NCBI GenBank assembly: GCA_013289685.1
Contig: JABCZL010000003.1
Span: 62,001 to 126,000, forward strand
Source of the DNA: Acidobacteriota bacterium
GTDB taxonomy: Bacteria; Acidobacteriota; Terriglobia; Terriglobales; Acidobacteriaceae
DNA length: 64,000 nucleotides
Reading direction: 5' to 3'
This document shows positions 34,530 to 43,528 of this stretch, piece by piece (the stretch's first letter is position 1; the number at the start of each line of letters is the position of its first letter). The translations under genes and the position numbers were made by a program. Under the pieces are notes generated by a model. That model was not told where the DNA came from, ran no database searches, and saw only the letters and a list, made by a program, of their open reading frames with translations.

Positions 34530-35766
34530 AATGATTCAGATCAAGGATGTGACGAAGATCTACCCCGCGAAGGAAACGGGGAACGGATCGGGCAAGGACA
34601 ACATCCACGCGCTCGACCACATTTCTCTGCACGTGGCGCAGGGAGAGTGGCTGTCGATCATGGGTCCGTCGGGGTCGGGGAAATCGTCGCTGGTAAACCT
34701 GATTGGCTGCCTCGACCGGCCGTCGTCGGGCGAGATCTGGCTGGATGGGCAGAATGTGGCCGGGATTTCGGCCGCTGATCTGAACCGCGTGCGGGCGGAA
34801 AAGATTGGATTCATCTTTCAGCAGTTCCACCTGATTCCCTTCCTCACTGCGGTTGAGAACGTGATGCTGGCCCAGTATTTTCACAGCATGACCGACGAAA
34901 AAGAAGCGGTCGAAGCGCTCGCCCGCGTGGGGCTGGGCGACCGCGCGCATCACCTGCCGTCGCAGATGTCGGGCGGGGAGCAGCAGCGGGTGTGCATTGC
35001 GCGGGCGCTGATTAATGATCCGCGAATTATTCTGGCGGACGAGCCCACCGGCAACCTCGATGCCCAGAATGAAGAAATCGTGCTGCGGCTGCTGCGCGAG
35101 TTTCACCAGCAGGGACGGACGATCGTGATGGTCACGCACGATCCGGTGGTGGCGCGACTGGCCGACCGGCGCATTGAGTTGCATCATGGCAAGATCGCGT
35201 CGCAGGAAATTTTCTCGTTGGCGGACGAAGAGCAGCTGGACGAGGTGCTGGAAGAGCTCTGGGTGCTGGCCGAGCATGGCGAGATCGCCGAAGTCGAGCG
35301 CATGGAAGTGCACGGGGCGCTGCCGGTGAGCCTGGCGATTGAGAAGATGATTGAGATGGGGATGGTGGTTTCCGCGCCGCATCCGCCACAGGCGCATGAT
35401 CACAAGCCGTTCGTGAATCCGTGCCACGAGGCGCTGAAGCCGGTGGCGGCGTCGTTGGGCGACGGCACGCTGATTGTCGAACTCACGCCGCGCGGGCGCG
35501 AGCGCGCGGGGAGCATTATCCGGCGGCACCGGCTGGCGGAGCGGCTGTTCACTGACAGCCTCGCGATGGACAGTGAGTCGGAGATCGAGCAGCAGGCGTG
35601 CAAGTTTGAGCATATTCTTTCGCCAGAGGCGACGGATAAGATCTGCACCTTTCTGGGGCATCCGCGGACGTGCCCGCATGGGGCGCCGATTCCGCCGGGC
35701 CCGTGCTGCAGCAATGTTGCCGGCCTTGCTGGGGCACCTGTGAGGGAAGCGGTGCGGTCCAAGTAG
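34522..35766 (+). CDS. LolD/MacB-type ABC ATPase fused to a DtxR-like iron-sensor module
   Basis: 414 residues, far longer than the 220-240 of LolD-type ATPases. Residues 1-230 are a complete ATPase: Walker A GPSGSGKS (48-55), Q-loop (100-101), signature MSGGEQQ (149-155), Walker B IILADEP (169-175), switch His 206. Residues about 235-400 read as a DtxR-family regulator: a winged helix ([14 protein letters not shown], then [17 protein letters not shown] and the wing [11 protein letters not shown]), then the metal-binding and dimerisation part [25 protein letters not shown] and [13 protein letters not shown]. The DtxR ligands His79, Glu83, Cys102, Glu105 and His106 have counterparts H336, E340, C360, E363 and H364; His98 is replaced by Glu. 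It overlaps permease 2 by 8 bases. Confidence 0.9.
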   Translation: MSEMIQIKDVTKIYPAKETGNGSGKDNIHALDHISLHVAQGEWLSIMGPSGSGKSSLVNLIGCLDRPSSGEIWLDGQNVAGISAADLNRVRAEKIGFIFQQFHLIPFLTAVENVMLAQYFHSMTDEKEAVEALARVGLGDRAHHLPSQMSGGEQQRVCIARALINDPRIILADEPTGNLDAQNEEIVLRLLREFHQQGRTIVMVTHDPVVARLADRRIELHHGKIASQEIFSLADEEQLDEVLEELWVLAEHGEIAEVERMEVHGALPVSLAIEKMIEMGMVVSAPHPPQAHDHKPFVNPCHEALKPVAASLGDGTLIVELTPRGRERAGSIIRRHRLAERLFTDSLAMDSESEIEQQACKFEHILSPEATDKICTFLGHPRTCPHGAPIPPGPCCSNVAGLAGAPVREAVRSK

Positions 35767-35997
35767 TGAGAAAGGCGTCGACCACGAAGGACACCCTTCG
35801 GCGAGCTCTGTCGAAAATCCCCACTTCTCGCGCCAAGAACGCGCGAGAAATGGGGCACCCGGGTTTTCATCACCTCCGGTAGGCCAAAGGCCCATGTGCA
35901 CTCAGGGCAGGCTCCAGTGTACGAAGGAATTACGTGCTCCCCAGCACCTCGTTGATTACCCAGCCTAGAAGCGAATCAGGCCTTATCATCGATCAAG
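35767..35997. other. gap after the iron operon
   Basis: No gene. It holds family-A copy 5 and a sequence, GGTAGGCCAAAGGCCC, with a short palindrome. No clear terminator follows the ATPase gene; the family-A hairpin is the best candidate. Confidence 0.5.
35814..35860. repeat. palindromic repeat, family A copy 5
   Basis: AAAATCCCCACTTCTCGCGC and the mirrored GCGCGAGAAATGGGGCACCC, same orientation as the copy inside the permease gene 2 kb upstream. Confidence 0.85.
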
Positions 35998-36819
35998 ATG
36001 ATGCGACGTCCCACCATCGGCGTGTTTGATTCCGGCTTTGGCGGGCTGACCGTTCTTAAAGCTTTACTTGAACTTATTCCCGGGGCCGATTATGCGTACT
36101 TCGGCGATACAGCACGGCTGCCCTACGGGTCGAAGTCGGTCGAAACGGTTGCCCGCTACGCGGTGGAAGCGGCGCATTATCTCGAATCCCAGGGTGCGCA
36201 GATGCTGGTCATCGCCTGCAATACGGCGACGGCGCTGGCGCTCGACCGCATTACGGCCGCCGCGCATGTTCCGGTGGTTGGCGTGATTGAGCCGGGCGCG
36301 GAGGCGGCCGCTGCGGCCACAAAAAATCAGAAGATCGTGGTGATCGGCACCGAGGCCACGGTCAGCAGCCACGCTTACCGCAAGGCTCTGGAAGCCCGCG
36401 GATTGAACGCGAGAGAGAAGGCTTGTGCGCTGCTGGTTCCGCTGGTCGAAGAAGGATGGGTCGAGCACTCCGTCACCGAGCAGGTGGCGCAGATCTACCT
36501 AGCGGAGGGTTTTACGGACGGATTTCACGACGCCGACACGCTGGTTTTGGGATGCACGCATTATCCGCTGCTCAAGCCGTTGCTGCATCGCGTGACGCCG
36601 GGACATGTGAGCATTGTGGACTCGGCGGAATCGACCGCTCGGGCCGTGGCTTTGCGGCTAGAGCAGCTTGTGCCCGCAAGCGTGGCTGCCGAGGAACGGC
36701 GGGCGGCGCCGCGGCTCAAGTTCTTTGCTACCGATTCGGTGGAGAAGTTCCGGCGGCTGGGAGAGCGGTTTCTGGGACATGCGATTGAGGATGTGCGGCA
36801 TGTGGATTTGAAGGAATAG
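35998..36819 (+). CDS. murI: glutamate racemase
   Basis: Makes D-glutamate for peptidoglycan. 273 residues, normal length. FDSGFGGLTVLKAL with the acid at the start, YFGDTARLPYGSKS, the first catalytic Cys in VIACNTATAL and the second in LVLGCTHYPLL are all present. Either ATG 35998 or ATG 36001 may be used, and no strong ribosome site is seen. It stands alone between the iron operon and a GNAT gene. Confidence 0.96.
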   Translation: MMRRPTIGVFDSGFGGLTVLKALLELIPGADYAYFGDTARLPYGSKSVETVARYAVEAAHYLESQGAQMLVIACNTATALALDRITAAAHVPVVGVIEPGAEAAAAATKNQKIVVIGTEATVSSHAYRKALEARGLNAREKACALLVPLVEEGWVEHSVTEQVAQIYLAEGFTDGFHDADTLVLGCTHYPLLKPLLHRVTPGHVSIVDSAESTARAVALRLEQLVPASVAAEERRAAPRLKFFATDSVEKFRRLGERFLGHAIEDVRHVDLKE

Positions 36820-37113
36820 TTTCGCTCAGGAATAGAGACCTACCCAGGGTCGGCCGAGCTTCGCTCTGGCCGGACAGCCGAGGCGCCTGTCGCCATATGG
36901 GTCGTATCCCATCTGTGTATCGTCGCAAGAATCGGATAGCCACTGCGAACGGTGAGAATTAATCTGTCCTCCGGCAGTCTAAGTCAATCCAATGCAGCGA
37001 GCGGCGCCGAGCGGTGCTGGTTCTCGTGACGGAACGCGGGCGAGGGCCCCTTCGACTTCGCTCAGGGCAGGTCCGCGCCACATAGAACGGGCCACACGAA
37101 AACATAACTTCCA
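36820..37113. repeat. repeat-rich gap between murI and the GNAT gene
   Basis: No gene. At about 36850-36892 is GGCCGAGCTTCGCTCTGGCC with a following GGACAGCCGAGGCG, similar to a GCCGGGCTTCGCCCTGGC sequence at about 59727-59765. At 37039-37084 is the second copy of the GGCGAGGGCCC...CCGCGCCACATA repeat. Confidence 0.6.
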
Positions 37114-37815
37114 ATGCATGCACTCGATAATGTGATCTGGCAGGCGCTGACTACACGGGATGCGCAGTTTGCCGAGAGCTTCGGTGAGGCGCGGCGCTTT
37201 GTTCGCGAGGTGGGACCGTTGGGCGCATTCCGTGAGCACGGCCCGCAAGGCTACGCGTCGCTGGCTGGGCTGGTTGGACCCGATGGGACCATTGGGCTAT
37301 TCCTCGATGACCCGTACGAACCACGATCGGGCTGGAGCTTCGTGGCGGGTGCGCCCCTGCTGCAGATGGTAGCCGACAACGGCATTGCGCCGCCTGTCCC
37401 GCGTGGCGCGGGCCCGGAATTCATCATCCCGGAAATCGTGGAACTGGGCCCGCGGGACTCCAAGGAGATGATTGAACTTACGGCCCTGACCAAGCCCGGG
37501 CCGTTTGGCAGCCGCACTCACGAACTGGGTACATACCTGGGCATTCGATGGGAAGAAAAGTTGGTGGCCATGGCGGGCGAGCGTCTGAAGGTTCCGGGCC
37601 ACACCGAGGTCAGTGCGGTGTGCACACATCCGGAGCACACGGGCAAAGGCTACGCCGGAATTCTCATGGCGGAAGTGATGCAACGGATTCGCGATCGGGG
37701 AGAGACGCCTTTCCTCCACGTCCGACAGGACAACGTGCGCGCAGTTGCAATCTACAAGAGGTTGGGATTTCGCGAGAGGAAAGTGGGGCACTTCGCGGTG
37801 CTGCGCAAAGTGTAG
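37114..37815 (+). CDS. GNAT-family N-acetyltransferase
   Basis: 233 residues. The C-terminal half is a GNAT (FR47-like) domain: VSAVCTHPEHTGKGYAGIL contains the acetyl-CoA-binding Q/RxxGxG/A-type loop (HTGKGYA), followed by the VMQRIRDRGETPFLHV helix and strand and NVRAVAIYKRLGFRERKVG. The N-terminal 110 residues are a second, degenerate lobe. The substrate is unknown. Confidence 0.85.
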   Translation: MHALDNVIWQALTTRDAQFAESFGEARRFVREVGPLGAFREHGPQGYASLAGLVGPDGTIGLFLDDPYEPRSGWSFVAGAPLLQMVADNGIAPPVPRGAGPEFIIPEIVELGPRDSKEMIELTALTKPGPFGSRTHELGTYLGIRWEEKLVAMAGERLKVPGHTEVSAVCTHPEHTGKGYAGILMAEVMQRIRDRGETPFLHVRQDNVRAVAIYKRLGFRERKVGHFAVLRKV

Positions 37816-37942
37816 CGCTGGCATCCTGCCGGCGGTGTGTAAACCTTAACCAAAATTTGTGAGGGCACGGTGGCTTTCGAATGTGGCGGCGAGGACGCCG
37901 CCACAACAGCCGCCGGGACGGCGGCGCTACGTTGGCTACGTC

Positions 37943-38938
37943 TCAGTACAGGTGGAAATCGACTTCGACTTCGATGGGAACGCGCACCGGGTGGCCATCT
38001 TTCATGGCAGGCTCGAATTTCCAGTTCTTGACAGCTTCGATGGCCTTTTCGTCGAGGCCCATGCCGAGCGTGCTGACCACGCGAATGCCGCTGGGACGGC
38101 CATCCAGTTCTACGATAAGAGCGAGCGTGCAGGTACCCTGAAACTTGGCCTTGCGAGCTTCTTCGGAAAATTCGGGCTCGGGCGAATAAATCTGCCGCGG
38201 CGGAGAAACGCCGCCGCCTACGTGGAATAAGCCGCCACCTGTACCGCCGCCTTCGCCGGGACCAAAGCCTGGTCCCTTGCCCGATCCCACGCCGCCGCCG
38301 CTGCCAGATCCAATGCCGCCACCGGCCCCGGTTCCGTTCGAGGGCAGCACGGCGTGGGCCATGGGATCGCCCAGGTTCGGCATGTTGTTGGAAGCCAGTT
38401 GCACTTGCGGCGGAATCACGATCGTGGGCTCGACCGCAAGCTTGGGATGTTCGTTGCGCAGCACTACCACGGGAGGCGTGATCTGTTGCATCGAGAACTT
38501 GGGAAGCTTGCCCCGCGTCGCCTGCAATACGTCGCGGTCACCGCCGCCGCCACCGCCGCCCACTTGCGTTTTCGACTCCTTCAGAGCCGGGAGATCGCCG
38601 GGGTCGACCAGAATAACGGTCGCCTTCGGAGCCGGCGCCGCATTCACCACGCGGCGGCCCAGCAGAGTGCCGCCAACGATGATTGCCGCAATCAGAACGT
38701 GAACGCCCGTCGAACCCAGGGCGCCGTCTTTTTTATAGTTGTAGAAACCCCAGATGTCTTTGACCGGTTCGGGCTTGGATTCCAGTTTGAGGGGCGGGAG
38801 CTTCTTGGGAAAGAAGAAGTCGTCCAGTTCGCGGAAAAGCGACTTGTAGAGGGGCTCTTCGAAGCTTTCCTTGGCCAGAAGGAAGTGCAGTTCTGGCTCG
38901 TTGCCGGGGCGATTCGGGTTGATTGGCTCGGATCCCAT
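37943..38938 (-). CDS. TonB-like energy-transducer protein
   Basis: 331 residues. A cytoplasmic N-terminus of about 75 residues is followed by one membrane helix (about 79-97), a glycine-rich periplasmic spacer with several G runs (about 125-135 and 200-240) and a C-terminal TonB domain (about 250-331: YSPEPEFSEEARKAKFQGTC, then VSTLGMGLDEKAIEAVKNWKF). The helix lacks the SHLS-type motif of E. coli TonB. The long N-terminal extension and no ExbBD nearby are typical of accessory TonB proteins. Confidence 0.85.
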   Translation of the reverse strand: MGSEPINPNRPGNEPELHFLLAKESFEEPLYKSLFRELDDFFFPKKLPPLKLESKPEPVKDIWGFYNYKKDGALGSTGVHVLIAAIIVGGTLLGRRVVNAAPAPKATVILVDPGDLPALKESKTQVGGGGGGGDRDVLQATRGKLPKFSMQQITPPVVVLRNEHPKLAVEPTIVIPPQVQLASNNMPNLGDPMAHAVLPSNGTGAGGGIGSGSGGGVGSGKGPGFGPGEGGGTGGGLFHVGGGVSPPRQIYSPEPEFSEEARKAKFQGTCTLALIVELDGRPSGIRVVSTLGMGLDEKAIEAVKNWKFEPAMKDGHPVRVPIEVEVDFHLY

Positions 38939-39337
38939 AATTCTGGTCTGGACGCCCTCAATACTCTTGATTCTGGATTCTGGCCGGGGAACTATGGTCT
39001 CCCGGGCAGACTGCTTAATCTAAACCCACTGCTTAACCTAAATCCAAGGCAAACGCCCTCTTACACAGATGACCGTCACGGGCGACAAGTTGCTTCAATT
39101 TCAGCCCGATTTTTGTGAGTGAGGTACCTGTCGGCAGCCCCACGGATGCGCCGGGCCAGCTTGTCTCTGCTTTCTAAACCTGCTTCCTAAAATTGTACCT
39201 CTTGTCGACCTATTCCGACAGTGCATTTCGGTGTGCTTGGCAACTCTCGGAAAGACATGTCCTTCCTCGTGCTGAAGCCCTGAAATCTGCGGCAAAGCGG
39301 GCGCCGGACGAGATTGTTCGAGTCCTGACGGTTTGCC
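38939..39337. other. gap with no recognisable gene
   Basis: The 399 bases show no credible open frame. There is a short imperfect direct repeat, CTGCTTAATCTAAACCCA and CTGCTTAACCTAAATCC, at about 39009-39045. Nothing else stands out. Confidence 0.5.
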
Positions 39338-39736
39338 TCAACCGCTGTGCACGATCGTTCCCTGATGGTAGACAATCTTCCAGCCCTGGGCCGTGCGTTG
39401 CCAGATCGTCGAGCGCCGGGTCTGGCGCTTTTTGTCCTGCAGGAGGGTGTAGGTCAGCAGGTAGACGTCCGGACCCAGCCTGCGGCAGTGGAAATCCGCG
39501 GTTTCCCAGATGTCGCTGTGCGGCGCGGCGTGACGTTTTTCCAACTCGTCGAGCACGTAGGCTCTGGAATAGCGACGGCCGGAAGCTCCGACTTCCCAGA
39601 AGTCTTCCATCGTCATCTTTTCGAAGTCAGCCCGGGTGGTGCCAAGTTCGGGGCGGTGAAAAATAGGTTCCCGGCGAGAGAGTTCCGCGAGAACGTCGGA
39701 AAGTTCGGGATCGGTGGCCAGAGTAGGTTCCATCAC
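39338..39736 (-). CDS. NTF2-like (SnoaL/DUF4440-type) protein
   Basis: About 132 residues. The pattern MTMEDFWEVGASGRRYSRAY, then TADFHCRRLGPDVYLLTYTL and the closing RRSTIWQRTAQGWKIVYHQG is that of DUF4440/NTF2-like proteins of the YybH type. These often bind small ligands, and the role is unknown. GTG 39736 or ATG 39733 is the start. Confidence 0.75.
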   Translation of the reverse strand: MMEPTLATDPELSDVLAELSRREPIFHRPELGTTRADFEKMTMEDFWEVGASGRRYSRAYVLDELEKRHAAPHSDIWETADFHCRRLGPDVYLLTYTLLQDKKRQTRRSTIWQRTAQGWKIVYHQGTIVHSG

Positions 39737-39773
39737 AGAGAATATAATGACCCAGATTGTAATCGTCTGCCCG

Positions 39774-39816
39774 AGATCCTTCGCTTCGCCTGAAAAGCGG
39801 CTCCGCTCAGGATGAC
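39774..39816. repeat. GGATGAC-ended dispersed repeat, copy 2
   Basis: CGCCTGAAAAGCGGCTCCGC followed by TCAGGATGAC, matching 24661-24704 with only a few differences. Confidence 0.7.
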
Positions 39817-39929
39817 CTCCGGGATATTTATTGATTGTCGCTTCACATCCGCCAACCTGCGCTGCATGGACGTTTCCCTGCCCTGCTCCCTATAATGAAA
39901 AGATTCAATCATTTGGGAGACGCGACTGA

Positions 39930-42767
39930 GTGCCGTTCGAACTGAAAGCCACCATTAACCTGCCGAAAACCGCCTTCCCCATGAAGGCCAACCTGCCCCA
40001 GAACGAGCCCAAAATGCTGGAACGCTGGGAGCAGACGGGCATTTACGAGCGAATTCGCGAGGCCCGGAAAGGCGCGCCGCGCTATATTTTGCACGACGGG
40101 CCTCCCTATACCAGCGGGCCGATTCACCTGGGCACCGCGATGAACAAGTGCCTGAAGGATTTCATCGTCAAGTCGAAAACCATGGCGGGTTTTGACGCGC
40201 CTTATGTGCCGGGATGGGATTGCCACGGGTTGCCCATCGAGATCAAGGTTGACAAGGAACTGGGCGGCAAGAAGCTGCAGATGCGGCCCCTCGACGTGCG
40301 CGCCGAGTGCCGCAAGTATGCGCAGAAATTTCTCGACTTACAGCGCACGCAGTTCAAGCGCATCGGCGTATTCGGGAGATTTGACCGGCCGTATGCCACG
40401 ATGACTCCGCAATATGAGTCGGTGGTTCTTTCGACGTTCTTTGCTTTTTATGAAAAGGGGTTCGTCTACAAGGGGCTGCGCGCGGTTTACTGGTGCATGC
40501 ACGACGAGACCGCGCTGGCCGAGGCGGAAGTTGAATACGAGAATCACACCAGCCCGACGATTTGGGTGAAGTATGCGCTGCTCGATGATCCGGCCGCGAT
40601 TGATGCGACACTCGCAGGGAAAAAGGTATCGACCATCATCTATACCACGACTCCGTGGACTCTGCCGGCTTCGATGGCGGTCGCGTTTCATCCGGATGAA
40701 GAGTACGTGGCGCTGGAATCGGGCGGCGAAGTCTATATTGTCGCTTCGAAGCTTGCCGCGGACGTGGCGGCAAAATGCAACCTGACCGATCCGCGGCCGT
40801 TGGCGCACTTCCCGGGGCGGAAGATGGAGCGGCTGAACTTTCAGCATCCGTTTCTGGATCGCACGATTCTCGGGGTGCTCGCGGACTACGTCACCATGGA
40901 CACCGGGACCGGCGTGGTCCACACGGCTCCGTCGCACGGCGCAGAGGACTTCATCACCGGCATGAAATATGGGCTCGACGCTACCAGCAACGTGGACGAG
41001 AAAGGCATTCTGCGCAACGGCCTGCCGGAATACAACGGGCAGTATGTGTTCAAGGCGAATCCGCTGATCGTCGAACTCTTACGGAAGCGCGGAGCCTTGC
41101 TGCACTCCGACAAGCTGGAGCATTCCTATCCCCACTGCTGGCGCTGCCATAATCCGGTGATTTTTCGGGCTACCGAGCAATGGTTTATTTCGATGGAGAC
41201 GCCGATGCCGGGTGGCGCGGGCGAGAGCGACACTCTGCGCACGCGAACTCTCGAAGAAATCAAGAACGTGAAATGGGACCCGGCGTGGGGCGAAGAGCGG
41301 CTGTCGAACATGATCCAGACGCGGCCGGACTGGTGCATCTCGCGGCAGCGGGTGTGGGGTGTGCCTATCGCCGTGTTTCTGTGCGAGGGCTGCGGCAAGC
41401 CGCTGAATGATCCCGTGGTCAACAAGAAAGTTGTGGAACTGTTTGCGAAGTCGGGGGCCGATGCTTGGTTCACGCCGGAGTCGGACACGATTCTGCCTGC
41501 GGGAACGAAGTGCCCGCATTGCGGCGACGCGAGGTTTGAGAAAGAGACGGACATCTTTGACGTGTGGCTGGAGTCGGGTGCGAGCTATCTGGCGTTAATG
41601 GATGATGAGCCAGATTATCCGTGGCCTTCGGATTTGTATCTCGAGGGTGGAGATCAGTACCGCGGATGGTTTCAATCTTCCCTGCTCTGCGCCATGGGGA
41701 CGCATGCTACTCCTCCGTATAAAGGCGTGGTCACGCCCGGGTGGACGCTCGATGAAAAAGGGCAGGCCCTGTCAAAGTCGCGCGGGAACGACGTGGATCC
41801 CGTGGATATCTCCAACCGGCTGGGCGGAGAGGTGGTGCGGCTGTGGGTGGCATCGGTTGATTTCCGCGAAGATGTAGTGGGCTCGGAAGCGCTTATGTTG
41901 CGGGTGGCGGAGAACTACCGCAAGATCCGCAACACGTTCCGCTACATCCTGGGAAATGTTGGCGACTTCAGTCCCCAGAGGGACGCGGTTCCGTTCGATC
42001 AGATGGAAGCGCTCGATCAGTACATGCTGCGCCAAACCTGCGGGTTCGCGGCCGATGTGCGCAATGCGTACGAGGAGTTCGCATTCCATAAGATTTATCA
42101 CCGCCTCAACCACTTCTGCATCGTCGACCTGAGCGCCTTTTATTTCGATGTGCTTAAGGACCGGCTGTACATCTCAGCGCCGAAATCACAGGCGCGCCGC
42201 AGCGCGCAGACCGCGGTCTGGCGCATCGGCGAAGCACTGGTGCGGCTGCTGGCACCGATCATGAGTTTCACTTGCGAAGAAATCTGGCCCTATCTGCCGA
42301 CGGTTGCTGCGCGCACCCAGAGCGTGCATCTGGCGCAGTTCCCGCTTACTGCGGAGATTCTGGGGGATGCGGCGATTCCAACCACCGACTCGAAATCAGA
42401 CGAGGAATGGGTGAGCCTGCGCGCGGTGCGCGACGAAGTGCTGAAGGCGCTGGAGGAGGCCCGCAACAACAAGCTCATCGGCACCAGCCTTGAGGCGCAG
42501 GTTGCCATCACGGCGTCTGATCCCGTGTATTCACTTTTGCAACGCCATGCGGGCGAATTGCGCTATTTGTTCATCGTTTCGGCGGTCACGCTGGCGCAGG
42601 GCTCGGGTAACGGGACTGGCGGCGTGCACGTGGAAGTCAAGAAGGCCGATGGCGCCAAATGCGAGCGCTGCTGGAACTACTCGACGCACGTTGGCGAAGA
42701 CAAGACGTATCCCACGGTCTGCGAGCGCTGCAGCGCGGTGCTCAAAGAACTGGAGTCCCAGGCGTGA
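39930..42767 (+). CDS. ileS: isoleucyl-tRNA synthetase
   Basis: 945 residues, class I synthetase of the bacterial type. HIGH-type motif as HLGT at 66-69, the CP1 editing domain (about 190-390, with TTTPWTLPASMAVAFHP), KMSKS-type motif as ALSKSRGN, and a C-terminal zinc finger CERCWNY...CERC. The GTG start at 39930 has GGGAG about 10 bases upstream. lspA follows 134 bases downstream, a conserved neighbourhood. Confidence 0.97.
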   Translation: MPFELKATINLPKTAFPMKANLPQNEPKMLERWEQTGIYERIREARKGAPRYILHDGPPYTSGPIHLGTAMNKCLKDFIVKSKTMAGFDAPYVPGWDCHGLPIEIKVDKELGGKKLQMRPLDVRAECRKYAQKFLDLQRTQFKRIGVFGRFDRPYATMTPQYESVVLSTFFAFYEKGFVYKGLRAVYWCMHDETALAEAEVEYENHTSPTIWVKYALLDDPAAIDATLAGKKVSTIIYTTTPWTLPASMAVAFHPDEEYVALESGGEVYIVASKLAADVAAKCNLTDPRPLAHFPGRKMERLNFQHPFLDRTILGVLADYVTMDTGTGVVHTAPSHGAEDFITGMKYGLDATSNVDEKGILRNGLPEYNGQYVFKANPLIVELLRKRGALLHSDKLEHSYPHCWRCHNPVIFRATEQWFISMETPMPGGAGESDTLRTRTLEEIKNVKWDPAWGEERLSNMIQTRPDWCISRQRVWGVPIAVFLCEGCGKPLNDPVVNKKVVELFAKSGADAWFTPESDTILPAGTKCPHCGDARFEKETDIFDVWLESGASYLALMDDEPDYPWPSDLYLEGGDQYRGWFQSSLLCAMGTHATPPYKGVVTPGWTLDEKGQALSKSRGNDVDPVDISNRLGGEVVRLWVASVDFREDVVGSEALMLRVAENYRKIRNTFRYILGNVGDFSPQRDAVPFDQMEALDQYMLRQTCGFAADVRNAYEEFAFHKIYHRLNHFCIVDLSAFYFDVLKDRLYISAPKSQARRSAQTAVWRIGEALVRLLAPIMSFTCEEIWPYLPTVAARTQSVHLAQFPLTAEILGDAAIPTTDSKSDEEWVSLRAVRDEVLKALEEARNNKLIGTSLEAQVAITASDPVYSLLQRHAGELRYLFIVSAVTLAQGSGNGTGGVHVEVKKADGAKCERCWNYSTHVGEDKTYPTVCERCSAVLKELESQA

Positions 42768-42768
42768 T

Positions 42769-42886
42769 CTCTCAGCGTTCTCTGCGGCCTTTCTCCGCGA
42801 CCTCCGCGGTTCAGTGCTTTTCGAGGAGAGCATTAAACCGCAGAGTTCGCGGAGAAGATCCGCAGAGAACGCAAAGAAAACCGCTT
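42769..42886. repeat. long imperfect inverted repeat in the ileS-lspA spacer
   Basis: Left arm contains GCGTTCTCTGCGG and TTCTCCGCGA; the right arm contains TTCGCGGAGAAG and CCGCAGAGAACGC. The arms pair over most of about 45 bases with a loop of about 20. It would form a strong hairpin between ileS and lspA. Confidence 0.75.
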
Positions 42887-42901
42887 AAACTAATACCCTG
42901 A

Positions 42902-43405
42902 ATGTCCTCTTATCGCGCACGTAGTCTTCACTTCATGCTGGCGCTGCTGGTCGTGATGCTCGACCGCTGGACAAAGCGGGTCGTGGCCGCGCACATCACC
43001 CTGTACTCGCACATCCAGGTCATTCCCGGATTCTTCCGGCTCACGCATACGGAAAATACGGGCGCTGCGTTCAGCCTGTTCGCCGACTCTCCATCGCACT
43101 GGAAAGTCGCGCTGCTGGTAGGGTTCTCGGTGATCGCGATGGTCATCGTGTCGGTGCTGCTGTGGAAGCAGTCGCGCGCGCTCACCACGACTGGCATCGC
43201 GCTCTCGCTGATTCTGGGCGGTGCGGTGGGAAATCTCTGGGACCGCGTGGCCAGCGGGCGGGTGGTGGACTTCCTGCTGTTTTACTTCAAGCAGTATCAG
43301 TGGCCGGTGTTCAATCTGGCGGATAGCGCGATTGTGGTCGGCGCGGCGTTGCTCGTGATGGAAATTCTTTTTGCCAAGCCGCACCCCTCGGAGATTCACT
43401 CGTAA
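42902..43405 (+). CDS. lspA: lipoprotein signal peptidase (signal peptidase II)
   Basis: Cleaves lipoprotein signal peptides at the inner membrane. 167 residues with four membrane helices. The catalytic aspartates are visible in GNLWDRVASGRVVDF and FNLADSAIVVG. TENTGAAFSLF is also a family block. It provides the processing needed by the TlpA-like lipoprotein encoded at 27050 and others. Standard partner of ileS. Confidence 0.96.
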   Translation: MSSYRARSLHFMLALLVVMLDRWTKRVVAAHITLYSHIQVIPGFFRLTHTENTGAAFSLFADSPSHWKVALLVGFSVIAMVIVSVLLWKQSRALTTTGIALSLILGGAVGNLWDRVASGRVVDFLLFYFKQYQWPVFNLADSAIVVGAALLVMEILFAKPHPSEIHS

Positions 43406-43528
43406 GGTTGAGCCAAGTATGACATTAGGCCGCCCTTAGAACCCACGCCCCGAATCTACGGCGCGAGAAGCACGCCCCCTCATGTAACTTGGCGTTGTGC
43501 CGATAGAGACCATTGAGGAGACTCTCAA

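Noticed and set aside
35392..35415. GATCACAAGCCGTTCGTGA similar to the three-half-site motif
   Set aside because: It lies inside the ATPase-DtxR coding region, has a broken second palindrome and no first half-site; chance similarity is likely.
34480..35901. Long minus-strand open frame (473 codons) opposite the ATPase-DtxR gene
   Set aside because: It mirrors a well-supported gene with clear motifs; its own translation is Arg/His/Pro-rich with no family pattern, as expected for a GC-rich shadow.
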